64,000 nucleotides of DNA from Atribacter laminatus (GCF_015775515.1 NZ_CP065383.1:1550001-1614000), one strand, 5' to 3'. Counted from the stretch's first letter, positions 41,163 through 49,211 are shown. A program made the numbers and translations. Notes: generated by a model not told the origin, from the sequence alone.

Positions 41163-43757
41163 GTGAATAGAAAAAAACTATGGTTTTTGGTCTTAACAAC
41201 AATTGTGTTAGCGTCTTTAGTCAGTGGCTGTATCGGTGGTGGCCAATTCGGAGCTCCATCAACTGACAGCTCAGTCACCATCAAAGGAGTGGTGGTGGCC
41301 CCTGATAATAACTGCTTTACCGATACCTGTGCTAACCCATCGATCATTGAAGGAGACCCTCTCCCCAATGCCGATATCATATTAAAAGGAGATACTCATA
41401 CCCTCACCGGGAAAACTGACTGTGCTGGTAACTACCAGATCTCAGGTCTTGCTGATGATGGGTACGTTCTTTATGCCAACCGTGGTGAGGTTTGGGTTAA
41501 AAAAGCCATCTCCCCAGTCACTGGTGATGGAGGAGAAGCCAATTACCTTACCACTGCCCAGGTGATTCTCTGGGAAGTGATTGAAAGTTCATCTCCTGGT
41601 TCGATTCCGATCAAAGACATTCCAACAGTTATTCCTTTTGATGGTATTCCACAAAATTTCATCGATGCTGTCAAAGCTGCTTTGGCTGATTGCCGAGATG
41701 CTCAACAAGATAAAACGGTCATTGGTCTTGCTAAAGAAATTGCAATTGCCAATTTCGGTGCTCCTAGTTATTGCGTGGTGCCAGATTCATCACCACAAAC
41801 TTTTCCATCTCCAGCACCACAGCCTTCACCGGATTGTCCTATTCCAACTGCTAAAATCGGAGTGCCTCAATCAGTGGAAGGAAGTGATGGCGAATTTAAA
41901 TTCGATGCCAGTGGTTCAATAGCAGGTGGAGATGACTTGACTATTACCAATTATAAATGGGATTTTGGTGATGGAGTAACTTTAGAAACCACAGAACCAA
42001 TAGTTCAACATCAGTATTCAGAAACTGGCACTTACCAGGTAACTTTAGTTGTAGTCAATTCATGTGGATCGTCTTCTGCTTCAGTAGGAGTAAGTGTTAC
42101 TTATCAGAAAACGATAACTTATACTCTTACTACCAATGTTTCTCCCAAAGGGAGCGGAACAGTTTCTGGAGCTGGGATTTATAGTGCAGGTTCATCGGCT
42201 GAAGTCACTGCCACTCCAGCAGCTGGTTATAAGTTCGATCACTGGGAGGGTGACCTTACTGGAAACACCAATCCTGATTCTATCACCATGAATAGTAATA
42301 AATCAGTAACTGCAGTGTTCGTCCCGGTTAACTATACCCTTACGATTACTATTGTAGGAGAAGGATCGGTTACCAAAGAGCCTCTTGTATTTAAAAGATC
42401 AAAAAAAGCTAAAGGCCCTGATGTTTCTACTTGGCCGGCAGGGACGATTGTCCAACTTGCTGCAAATCCAGCAAACGGTTGGAGTTTTGCAGGTTGGAGT
42501 GAAGACCTAACTGGTGCAAATAATCCAGAGAATATAACTATGAATAGCAACAAGAGGGTAACGGTAACTTTTAACGAAAATGCCACCTACAACGTGTTCT
42601 ACGATGCCAACGGTGGAACCGGTGCTCCAACTGATCCCAGCTCTCCCTACTTTGCTGGAGTGACAGTAACCGTTGTTTCTGGTGATCCAACCAGAGATAA
42701 TTACACCTTTGCTGGTTGGTTATACAATGGGACCACCTATACTGCTGGACAGACCTTCCAGATGCCAGCAAACAACGTGACCTTGGTTGCTCAGTGGACC
42801 CAAGACAACCAGTACACTGTCACCTACGATGCCAACGGTGGAACCGGTGCTCCAACTGATCCCAGCTCTCCCTACTTTGCTGGAGTGACAGTAACCGTTG
42901 TTTCTGGTGATCCAACCAGAGATAATTACACCTTTGCTGGTTGGTTATACAATGGGACCACCTATACTGCTGGACAGACCTTCCAGATGCCAGCAAACAA
43001 CGTGACCTTGGTTGCTCAGTGGACCGAAAATGTTTGCACTCCAGCAGATATTACTGGTTTTACAGTAACAAGTGAATGTAGTTGCCCTGAATATCAATCG
43101 AGATGTGTGGACTGTGAGAATTGCAAAGAATGTACAATAACTATAAGCAATGTTAGTGCGACAGGAACCGAACCTATTCAATACAATTATGGATACAAAA
43201 AAGCTGGATCAAGCGATTATTCTATGTCTGGATGGACAACAGTTAATGGTTATACATTTACTGATATCGAAGAATGTAATTCAAGAACATATGATGTCAT
43301 TGTTAAAGTAAAAAGTGATTGTAGTACCAGCGACTTTGATGATTCCTTGACGAAGCCAATAACTCTAGATGGAGGTCAATGTGAAAAATGTTGCAAATTT
43401 GATTTCTTTTCGGGTGGCGGAAATCAAAAAGCTAAATGGGATTTTGGTTGGGATTTGAGTAGTAGAGTAAAAGTACAATTTCAAATAAAAAACGTATGTC
43501 AACATGAAAGAATTAATCTTAAAGTTGAAGTATATAAAAAAGTAAAACACGGAAATTGGGTTTTACATGGAACCGATAACACGACATTCACAAATATGGA
43601 GCCTAATTCTGGAGGAAATATTACTAGAAACTCAGAGTGGGAATCAACTACTATAACAGGATGGGAGCTTGGTTATTCATATGAGATTAAGTTTACAATT
43701 ACCGAGGCTCAGGGTTATTGCAGTGGTTATTCACAAACAGTAGAAAGGGATTTTTAG
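41163..43757 (+). CDS. Large PKD and B-repeat surface lipoprotein
   Basis: This 864-residue protein is a lipoprotein (lipobox LVSGC, Cys23). It continues with a carboxypeptidase-regulatory-like domain (about residues 40-115), a PKD domain (about 236-316; NYKWDFGDGVTLETTEP), two Flg_new_2-type repeats (about 319-472; FDHWEGDLTGNTNPDSITM and FAGWSEDLTGANNPENITM), two Listeria-Bacteroides B repeats (about 474-623) that are identical in DNA, and a cysteine-rich C-terminal region of about 240 residues not recognised. The layout is that of an adhesin or matrix protein anchored in the membrane. It starts at GTG 41163 behind GAGGAGGG. No riboswitch was found in its leader. Confidence 0.85.
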   Translation: MNRKKLWFLVLTTIVLASLVSGCIGGGQFGAPSTDSSVTIKGVVVAPDNNCFTDTCANPSIIEGDPLPNADIILKGDTHTLTGKTDCAGNYQISGLADDGYVLYANRGEVWVKKAISPVTGDGGEANYLTTAQVILWEVIESSSPGSIPIKDIPTVIPFDGIPQNFIDAVKAALADCRDAQQDKTVIGLAKEIAIANFGAPSYCVVPDSSPQTFPSPAPQPSPDCPIPTAKIGVPQSVEGSDGEFKFDASGSIAGGDDLTITNYKWDFGDGVTLETTEPIVQHQYSETGTYQVTLVVVNSCGSSSASVGVSVTYQKTITYTLTTNVSPKGSGTVSGAGIYSAGSSAEVTATPAAGYKFDHWEGDLTGNTNPDSITMNSNKSVTAVFVPVNYTLTITIVGEGSVTKEPLVFKRSKKAKGPDVSTWPAGTIVQLAANPANGWSFAGWSEDLTGANNPENITMNSNKRVTVTFNENATYNVFYDANGGTGAPTDPSSPYFAGVTVTVVSGDPTRDNYTFAGWLYNGTTYTAGQTFQMPANNVTLVAQWTQDNQYTVTYDANGGTGAPTDPSSPYFAGVTVTVVSGDPTRDNYTFAGWLYNGTTYTAGQTFQMPANNVTLVAQWTENVCTPADITGFTVTSECSCPEYQSRCVDCENCKECTITISNVSATGTEPIQYNYGYKKAGSSDYSMSGWTTVNGYTFTDIEECNSRTYDVIVKVKSDCSTSDFDDSLTKPITLDGGQCEKCCKFDFFSGGGNQKAKWDFGWDLSSRVKVQFQIKNVCQHERINLKVEVYKKVKHGNWVLHGTDNTTFTNMEPNSGGNITRNSEWESTTITGWELGYSYEIKFTITEAQGYCSGYSQTVERDF
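42599..43025 (+). repeat. Exact 202-bp tandem duplication (B repeats)
   Basis: Bases 42599-42800 and 42824-43025 are identical over 202 bases, spaced 225 bases (75 codons) apart. Full identity, with no third-position changes, points to a recent duplication or to ongoing gene conversion, and the locus should vary in copy number between strains. Confidence 0.9.
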
Positions 43758-43823
43758 TATACTTTAAGTTACTAATGTAAGAGAAGATATTTGTTAAGTT
43801 AAAACTCATCAATTAGCTATAAG

Positions 43824-43859
43824 CCTCCTAGTTTAGGATAATAAACTAGGAGGTGTTTT
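43824..43859 (+). terminator. Rho-independent terminator
   Basis: CCTCCTAGTTTA (43824-43835) and TAAACTAGGAGG (43842-43853) form a perfect 12-bp stem followed by TGTTTTT, 66 bases after the surface lipoprotein stop. Confidence 0.9.
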
Positions 43860-44300
43860 TCTTCTTAAAGATATATGAGATCTTATAGATCTATAAAATA
43901 TTTTGAAGTTTTGGGATGTGGCTGTTGGGGTTCGTTATCCAGGAAACTTAATTCAATTGATTTTGAAATGCCACCCTCGTTTTTTTTGTCCCGTTTGCTG
44001 GAATCAAGTTGTGATTTTAAAATTTAATCATTTCTTAACCCTTTTAAATAAAGCTTTAGGAATGAAGATAATTTTTATTACAATTTTTAAAAAGATGAGA
44101 ATACTACATCGATGTGCTTCATGGAGTAAAAAACATAGCCAGTTTGTAATTGAAATAACCGTGAACCGTTTTTTACTTACCCAATAAGAGACAATGGTTC
44201 AGAATATTAATTAACTCCTTTTTTGCTACAAGAAATTTACTGCAGTTTTATTCAGCTTAATTAGATTCGATAACGTATACTAAAGTTCGCAATTTCGCAC
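43860..44300. other. AT-rich stretch without recognisable genes
   Basis: I see no convincing gene, repeat or RNA here. An open frame of 94 codons at 43903-44187 lacks a ribosome site and family features, and is probably chance or decayed sequence at the edge of the accessory island. Confidence 0.5.
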
Positions 44301-44373
44301 CTTGAAAAAAGCCACCAGAGATTCCAAAATGAAGGTTGCACGAACCAAAAACTTCATCGAGGAGGAATATCCG

Positions 44374-44877
44374 ATGGCTCAAAATAATCATACACCATTT
44401 CTCAAAAAAATGCTCCTTGCATTCATGACTGAACCTGATCCGCTCTATGCCATGCTCGAGTGGTTGACCAATGAACTCATGAAATTAGAAGCTGAAAACA
44501 AAGTAGGAGCTCACAAGGGAGAACATTGCCCAACCCGAACCACCCATTTCTCTGGAACCCGAGTCAGACGATTTGATACCAGGCTGGGAACCATCTACCT
44601 TCTGGTTCCAAAACTAAGGAAAGGAGGCTATATTCCCTTCTTTGTGACCGAAAGGAAACGCTCCGAACAAGCCCTCCTCCAGGTGGTTCAAGAAGCCTTT
44701 ATCAATGGCGTTTCCACCCGAAAAATGGAGCGCCTTGCCCAAAGCTTAGGAATTGAGTCCCTCTCTGCCAGTCAAGCCTCAGAAATCACCAAAGACCTCA
44801 ACGATCAAGTCGAATGGTTCCGTACTCGTCCTTTAGAAAAAGAATACCCCGTTATCTGGGTTGATGCTCTCTATTAA
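44374..44877 (+). pseudogene. Truncated IS256-family (mutator) transposase
   Basis: From ATG 44374, behind GAGGAGGAAT, 167 codons encode the N-terminal part of a mutator-type transposase: LTNELMKLEAENKVGAHKGE, the mutator-family segment FSGTRVRRFDTRLGTI, and VSTRKMERLAQSLGIESLSA. The frame stops right after WVDALY, which holds the first Asp of the DDE triad; the second Asp, the Glu and the whole C-terminal half are missing. The break point coincides with the start of a RAYT-associated repeat at 44876. A full-length relative has about 400 residues. It is surely inactive. Confidence 0.88.
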
Positions 44878-44909
44878 CTTAATGGTGCCTGTCACCTTAG
44901 TTATTAAGT
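44876..44909. repeat. RAYT-associated motif with GGTGCCTGTCACC core, copy 1
   Basis: This motif, AACTTAATGGTGCCTGTCACC continuing CTTAGTTATTA in the fullest copies, has the imperfect palindrome GGTG-CCTGT-CACC at its centre. Other copies begin near 45622, 45647, 46060, 47037, 47279 and 48206. Copies border the RAYT units, so it is their likely recognition end. Here it truncates the IS256 transposase. Confidence 0.8.
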
Positions 44910-45136
44910 TATTGATCAATCCGACACTTCCTAGGTTCACTGTTTTCCAAAATAATCCAAATTCATTAAACCGCCCCTTATCAAATTAGAATTTAAGGCA
45001 GGTTTGTAAATCATTTCAGAAGGATGGTCTCCCCTTATAAAATAAATATTAGTTCTAGGCAATCAGTTATTACGGGCATGACGAGTAAAGGGGCCGATAG
45101 ATAAAAAAGAAGGCATAAAATAAAATGGGGAGGGGA

Positions 45137-45349
45137 TCAAAGATTTTCTAAATCTTCTTTGTGAATACCTGCCTGCTTTAGAATGGTGTAAAAGGTACCC
45201 TTAGGTAGGTCTTTGGTATGCAAGGGAACCACAACTCTTCTTTTTGACTCTGGATGATAGTAGATATGATGACTTCCTCTTGTTCGATGGAGGACGAATC
45301 CTTTTTTCTCAAGGATTCTTATGATTTCCGAAGGTTTAAAATTTGTCAC
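45137..45349 (-). CDS. hicA: HicA-type mRNA interferase toxin
   Basis: This 70-residue protein is a HicA toxin. It has the family start FKPSEIIRILEKKGFVLHRTRGSHHIYYHP, in which the histidine of GSHH is the RNase active-site residue, then RRVVVPLHTKDLPKGTF and a C-terminal helix GIHKEDLENL. It cuts mRNA in the cell when not held by HicB. Its GTG start at 45349 directly abuts the HicB stop, so the antitoxin is translated first. It lies within an island of RAYT elements and two other toxin-antitoxin modules. Confidence 0.93.
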   Translation of the reverse strand: MTNFKPSEIIRILEKKGFVLHRTRGSHHIYYHPESKRRVVVPLHTKDLPKGTFYTILKQAGIHKEDLENL

Positions 45350-45595
45350 TTATAAATCTTCTCTCTGTAAACTAAGAGTATACTCCAGAGTTGTTTCATC
45401 AGTGGGTATTTCTTCTCCTTCAGCTATAAGACTATCGAGGTAGAGTTCAATGGCTTCCCTTGCCATCGCAAGAGCTTCTTCAAGGGTTTCCCCATAGGTA
45501 ACGCATCCAGGGAGGGAAGTTACAATCACTGTAAACCCTCCTTCTTTTTCCTTTCGTAACAGAACTCGATAATTCAACACTCTCATTGGTTTCAC
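45350..45595 (-). CDS. hicB: HicB-type antitoxin
   Basis: This 81-residue antitoxin has the partial RNase H-like HicB fold: YRVLLRKEKEGGFTVIVTSL, PGCVTYGETLEEALAMAREA and IELYLDSLIAEGEEIP are the standard segments. No C-terminal DNA-binding domain is seen, so it is the short HicB form and may repress poorly or not at all by itself. It precedes HicA with no gap. The start may be ATG 45595 or the second Met, MRVLNYRV, at 45586. Confidence 0.92.
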   Translation of the reverse strand: MKPMRVLNYRVLLRKEKEGGFTVIVTSLPGCVTYGETLEEALAMAREAIELYLDSLIAEGEEIPTDETTLEYTLSLQREDL

Positions 45596-45644
45596 CTCTT
45601 GTGTGGATTATAGCATATCGTAACTTAATGGTGCCTGTCACCTA

Positions 45645-46091
45645 AAAACTTAATGGCGCCTGTCACCTTAGTTATTATCATAAATTAAACTGGTTACCAG
45701 GAGGTGTCCTTTTTTTTGGGGAGATATCCACGCATTGAATACAATGGAGGAATGTATCACGTCATTTCTCGGGGAAATAATCGGGAGCATATTTTGAAGG
45801 AGTCATCCGATAAGCAATATTTTATTGATCAGGTAAAAGAATTCAAAAATCCATTTGGTTTAAAAATTTTTGGTTATGTCTTGATGGATAATCATTACCA
45901 TTTCCTCTTACAAACAACCAATAAACCCCTTCACACAATCATGCATCAGCTGAATAACAGGTATAGCAAATATTTTAATAAGAAATATTTAAGATCCGGA
46001 CATGTCTTTGAAGGGAGATATAAAGCAATATTAGTCCTGGATGAGCGATATCTTTTGAAAACTTAACGGTGCCTGTCACCTCAGTTATTAA
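45645..46091 (+). mobile_element. RAYT unit 1, internally truncated
   Basis: The unit begins with the GGCGCCTGTCACC motif at 45645-45677, runs into the same sequence as RAYT unit 2 (413 bases matching almost base for base, offset 1632), then breaks off at 46057 and is closed by another motif copy (46060-46091). Relative to unit 2 the gene's 3' part of about 515 bases is missing. It therefore looks like a non-autonomous derivative that keeps both ends. Confidence 0.8.
45716..46066 (+). pseudogene. REP-associated tyrosine transposase, 3'-truncated
   Basis: The coding part (TTG 45716, or GTG 45704) gives about 116 residues of an IS200-like Y1 transposase: RIEYNGGMYHVISRGNNREH, the HuH segment DNHYHFLLQT, and GHVFEGRYKAILVLDERYLL. 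It ends at a stop made by the junction with the terminal motif. The TnpA_REP C-terminal half is lost. GRYKAI is intact here, whereas unit 2 has lost one A in the same place. Confidence 0.85.
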
Positions 46092-46107
46092 GTTATTGAT
46101 CTGAAAA

Positions 46108-46240
46108 ATACCTCCTGGTATGTTAAATTGAGCTGGTTACCAGGAGGTATCGTTTTTTGGGGAGAAATCTACGTATTCAATACGAGAGGGAAATATACTA
46201 CGTTATTTCTCGGGGAAATAACCGGGAGCATTTTTTTTGG
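46108..46240 (+). mobile_element. RAYT remnant 3 with leading 13-bp hairpin
   Basis: ATACCTCCTGGTA (46108-46120) and TACCAGGAGGTAT (46138-46150) are exact inverted repeats followed by CGTTTTTT. After it, about 90 bases are a diverged copy of the RAYT 5' end (TTGGGGAGAAATCTACG, TCTCGGGGAAATAACCGGGAG), with stops. This older decayed copy shows that the locus has been hit more than once. Confidence 0.7.
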
Positions 46241-46285
46241 ATCCATGTTTAGTAAAAGGAGACATTCAACAAAGAAATATCTTCT

Positions 46286-46744
46286 TTAGCGTTTGATTTT
46301 ACTATTTGCCATTAAATTGACAAACTCTCGGGGGTTTACAATTTTTAAGGTTTCGAACTGTTTTTTCAAAATGAGCAAATCTTTATCTCCTGTTATCAAA
46401 AATTGAGCTTTCGTTTCCAACGCAACCGCAATATAGACATTATCAGCCTTGTCACGGGAAAAGTTCTGAATTTGTGAAGGGCGGTGAGGCTTGGTCTCTT
46501 TTATAAAATCAGTGAAGAACTTTTCAACAAATCTCCTTTGTTTTTCACTAAAAAAGGTGCCCTTCTTAGAAGCCTGTTTCTCAATTTCTTCTAAAAAGGC
46601 AAACAGCTCTTTTTCCATCTCGGGTGGTCGGTATACAGAACCAATGCTAAGAGCGAGAAAAAGAGCGTTGGATGGAATTCCACCACCAATTAAGCTTGAT
46701 ATGATAACATTGGCCTCGATTACTACTTTAATCCGGCGAAGCAT
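46286..46744 (-). CDS. PIN-domain toxin (VapC/COG1569-like)
   Basis: This 152-residue protein has a PIN-type RNase fold: KVVIEANVIISSLIGGG at the start, RDKADNVYIAVALETKAQFL and LITGDKDLLIL near the end. PIN enzymes coordinate magnesium with three or four Asp/Glu residues; the first position, usually Asp in V-x-D-T-N, is Glu here (IEAN), while later Asps of DKADN and GDKDL are present. It overlaps the antitoxin gene by 17 bases, which is typical of a coupled pair. It lies on the minus strand between RAYT copies. Confidence 0.87.
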   Translation of the reverse strand: MLRRIKVVIEANVIISSLIGGGIPSNALFLALSIGSVYRPPEMEKELFAFLEEIEKQASKKGTFFSEKQRRFVEKFFTDFIKETKPHRPSQIQNFSRDKADNVYIAVALETKAQFLITGDKDLLILKKQFETLKIVNPREFVNLMANSKIKR

Positions 46745-46964
46745 AAATTTTTTGGCGAACTTTCTCTAAAATCTCCAGGGCATCTTCATCTGAAATACCG
46801 GTATTCCTCAAAGCTTCTTGAGCTTGTAAAAGAGAGGCTTCAATTGGGCTGAGCGCTTCAATTCTGGCTACTGGTTTATTTCGCATCGTAACAATGATTG
46901 TTTCTTTTGATTTGATCAGGGAAGAAAGCTTACTTTTTGCTTCCCTCATATTTATAACTTTCAT
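46728..46964 (-). CDS. Phd/YefM-type antitoxin
   Basis: This protein of about 78 residues begins MKVINMREAKSKLSSLIK, the Phd/YefM DNA-binding hallmark, followed by ETIIVTMRNKPVARIEAL. Its C-terminal part (QEALRNTGISDEDALEIL) is the flexible region that neutralises the toxin. I choose ATG 46964, five bases after AGGTGG; GTG 46973 is also in frame. It precedes and overlaps the PIN gene, so the pair is a type II toxin-antitoxin module. Confidence 0.88.
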   Translation of the reverse strand: MKVINMREAKSKLSSLIKSKETIIVTMRNKPVARIEALSPIEASLLQAQEALRNTGISDEDALEILEKVRQKIYASPD

Positions 46965-47036
46965 AGTAACCACCTTTGTATTACTCGAGTAGTTACATTG
47001 TATCCCTAGTTTGTTATATAATCAAGGTTTCATTTA

Positions 47037-47276
47037 GTTAAAGGTGCCTGTCACTTCAGTTATTACATTTCTCTCCATTTTTTGATGTTTTTCCCAAATA
47101 TTACCGAAAAAATTAGCATAAATGGGGGCAACTCATTTATAGAATCAATTATTGCAACAATCTGATTGAGGGGAGATTTGAATTTGTTAGAAAAAATCGA
47201 ATCCATCTCGATTCCCCTTTATCCAAAGGGAGAGGCTTTTTTCATGGGTTGCTCAACACAAAAGTTCATCAATTCT
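47037..47276. repeat. RAYT motif copy and family F repeat
   Basis: A motif copy with AAAGGTGCCTGTCACTTC lies at about 47037-47066. A family F block (AATCGAATCCATCTCGATTC.. and ..CCCTTTATCCAAAGGGAGAG) follows at about 47198-47234. No gene is visible in this 300-base gap before RAYT unit 2. Confidence 0.6.
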
Positions 47277-48236
47277 AAAACTTAATGGTGCCTGTCACCT
47301 TAGTTATTATCATAAATTAAACTGGTTACCAGGAGGTGTCCTTTTTTTTGGGGAGATATCCACGCATTGAATACAATGGAGGAATGTATCACGTCATTTC
47401 TCGGGGAAATAATCGGGAGCATATTTTGAAGGAGTCATCCGATAAGCAATATTTTATTGATCATGTAAAAGAATTCAAAAATCCATTTGGTTTAAAAATT
47501 TTTGGTTATGTCTTGATGGATAATCATTACCATTTCCTCTTACAAACAACCAATAAACCCCTTCACACAATCATGCATCAGCTGAATAACAGGTATAGCA
47601 AATATTTTAATAAGAAATATTTAAGATCCGGACATGTCTTTGAAGGGAGATATAAGCAATATTAGTCCTGGATGAGCGATATCTTTTGGAATTAGTTCGC
47701 TACCTTCATCAAAATCCGGTTCGGGCGAAGATGTGTTCCAAAGTAGATGAATATCCGTGGAGTAGCGATATCTTCTACCGGAAGAACGATGAGAGCTTGG
47801 TCGATATTGGTTTGGTGCTCGATACCCTTTCGGAAGAGAGATCAGTTGCGATCAAAATGTATTCCGAGTGTATCGATCAAATTCCAGAAAATACCGTCAA
47901 TTACGAGGAAGGAAAATTAATTGGTGAGGATACTTCACCCGTAATGAATTCTTACAAGGTTAAATATGAAGAGAGAAAAACACTTGATGAACTTTTACTT
48001 TTATCTGGTGCCAGTTCCAATGATCTCATTCTCTTAAAGAAAGGATCAAGGAAGAGGCACCTGACCCCTTACAAACTCAATTTTATTCAATCTTCTTTTG
48101 AAGAGAAATATTCATTCAGTGAGATCGGTCGAGTCATTGGTATGTCGAGTCCAGCTGTCTATGATTTGGTAATGCGATATAAATTAAAGGTTAATGAAAT
48201 AACTTAACTTAACGGTACCTGTCACCTCAGTTATTA
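47277..48236 (+). mobile_element. RAYT unit 2, full-length with both terminal motifs
   Basis: The 960-base unit has the motif at both ends (47279-47309 and 48206-48236; the right copy reads GGTACCTGTCACC). It contains the complete TnpA_REP-type gene, disabled by one frameshift. It defines the whole element of which unit 1 is a deletion derivative. Confidence 0.8.
47348..48207 (+). pseudogene. REP-associated tyrosine transposase with one-base frameshift
   Basis: Reading through one missing A (TATAAGCAAT at 47651 versus TATAAAGCAAT in unit 1) joins the N-terminal frame (47348-47665) to the C-terminal frame (ending 48207) and gives a protein of about 286 residues. Seen are the HuH motif DNHYHFLL, the RAYT helix LVRYLHQNPVRAKMC and DEYPWSSDIFYR. 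A C-terminal helix-turn-helix follows (FSEIGRVIGMSSPAVYDLV). Such transposases cut single-stranded REP ends. A single slip in an AAA run could also be a sequencing error or a programmed slip, but unit 1 does not share it. Confidence 0.85.
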
Positions 48237-48533
48237 TGGTTTTACGATACTAATTGAAATAATTGTGATAGACAGTTCTTGGCAGTTGTATTTGATAGTT
48301 CCTGGTACTGAGTTATTAAGATAATGCAAAGTGAATTGCGACTGTGGAACTGGATAAGTGTATAATAAATTGAAGACAAGAATAAAAGACGATAAATGAG
48401 ATTTGTTTAGTATTGGAAAATGATTCCAGTATATAAATGAAGTTCAATTGGTGAATGAGGAAAGTAAATTTAAAAACCTGAACTCTCATTTAATCAATAT
48501 GAGGGCAGAACAAAAATATGGAGGTGAGTTTCG
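48237..48533. promoter_or_regulatory. Leader of the TumE-like toxin-antitoxin pair
   Basis: The gap has a perfect TATAAT at 48361-48366, with a weak -35 (TTGCGA about 19 bases upstream). The rest of the gap, 48240-48533, shows no gene or repeat I recognise. The SD ATGGAGGTGA sits at 48518-48527. Confidence 0.4.
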
Positions 48534-48812
48534 ATTATAATAAATATATCAAAGGAAGAGATAAAAATTTTAGAGAAATTAGAAGTGATTTCTCAGAGCA
48601 CACCCATTAAAGAAAAGATAAAGTTTTTTGAAAAAAAATATGGATCTAGTTTTAATATATTTGAGCACGAGATAAAAGAAGAAGTAAAAGAGAAAGAAGA
48701 TTTCCAAAAGTGGGATGATTACATAGAATGGAAGGCTTATTTTGAAAAATTAAAAGATTTGGAATTAAAACTAAAAGAGATTGAGAATGCTCAAGAAGTT
48801 AAACTTTATTGA
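48534..48812 (+). CDS. Probable antitoxin partner of a TumE-like toxin, non-canonical start
   Basis: This small, highly charged protein of about 92 residues (KEEIKILEKLEVISQSTPIK, KWDDYIEWKAYFEKLKDLEL) looks mostly helical, with a possible C-terminal coiled coil. I do not recognise a family. The frame opens at 48528 and has no ATG, GTG or TTG before GTG 48585; a strong GGAGGTGA (48520-48527) points to ATT 48534 as start, six bases on. GTG 48585 would give only 75 residues and lacks a ribosome site. It overlaps the next gene by 26 bases, as antitoxin genes often do. Confidence 0.55.
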   Translation: MIINISKEEIKILEKLEVISQSTPIKEKIKFFEKKYGSSFNIFEHEIKEEVKEKEDFQKWDDYIEWKAYFEKLKDLELKLKEIENAQEVKLY

Positions 48813-49131
48813 AAAAAGTAAGATTGTAAAATCATATGAAATACTCGATTTTAAGCAAGGGAAGGATTTTTATTATATAAAGATAAAACTCGTTTTTACC
48901 GATGAAAGCGAGTTTTATGTTAGAGAATTTATTTCTGAGAAAGATTATCTCTATTCATACCATTGGCAAAATAAAGATGGAAAGTTAAGAATTCGATGGG
49001 ATAATGTTCCTCATCATAAAGATATGAAGACTTTCCCTCATCATAAGCATTCTCCAAAACTAGAAGAAAGTACCGAAATAGGTTTTGAAGAAATCATGCT
49101 ATTTATTGAAGAAAAAATGAAAAAAGAATAA
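48787..49131 (+). CDS. TumE-like (DUF6516) toxin
   Basis: This protein of about 114 residues carries the DUF6516/TumE pattern: RIRWDNVPHHKDMKTFPHHKH, a sequence rich in histidines that matches the RxDNaPHH and PHHKH motifs, then a C-terminal helix EEIMLFIEEKMKKE. Strands such as FYYIKIKLVFTDESEFYVREF precede it. The family is annotated as the toxin of TumE-type toxin-antitoxin systems. I choose ATG 48787; TTG 48781 is possible. It overlaps the upstream small gene, its probable antitoxin. Its target is unknown to me. Confidence 0.75.
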   Translation: MLKKLNFIEKSKIVKSYEILDFKQGKDFYYIKIKLVFTDESEFYVREFISEKDYLYSYHWQNKDGKLRIRWDNVPHHKDMKTFPHHKHSPKLEESTEIGFEEIMLFIEEKMKKE

Positions 49132-49211
49132 AGAAACCATTTTTCTAAAATTGAGAAATTTCAATTTGGCATAAAACCACACCCCTTATATAAAACTGTC
49201 AAATCCTTCCA

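Noticed and set aside
43903-44187. 94-codon open frame between the surface lipoprotein and the IS256 remnant
   Set aside because: No ribosome site, odd composition and no family features; likely chance.
45704-45715. GTG 45704 as start of the RAYT gene
   Set aside because: It sits on top of the AGGAGG ribosome site; TTG 45716 has better spacing.
44876-48236. The recurring GGTGCCTGTCACC motif as a CRISPR array
   Set aside because: Spacings are irregular, from 26 bases to more than 900, and the units between copies are genes; no cas genes are present.
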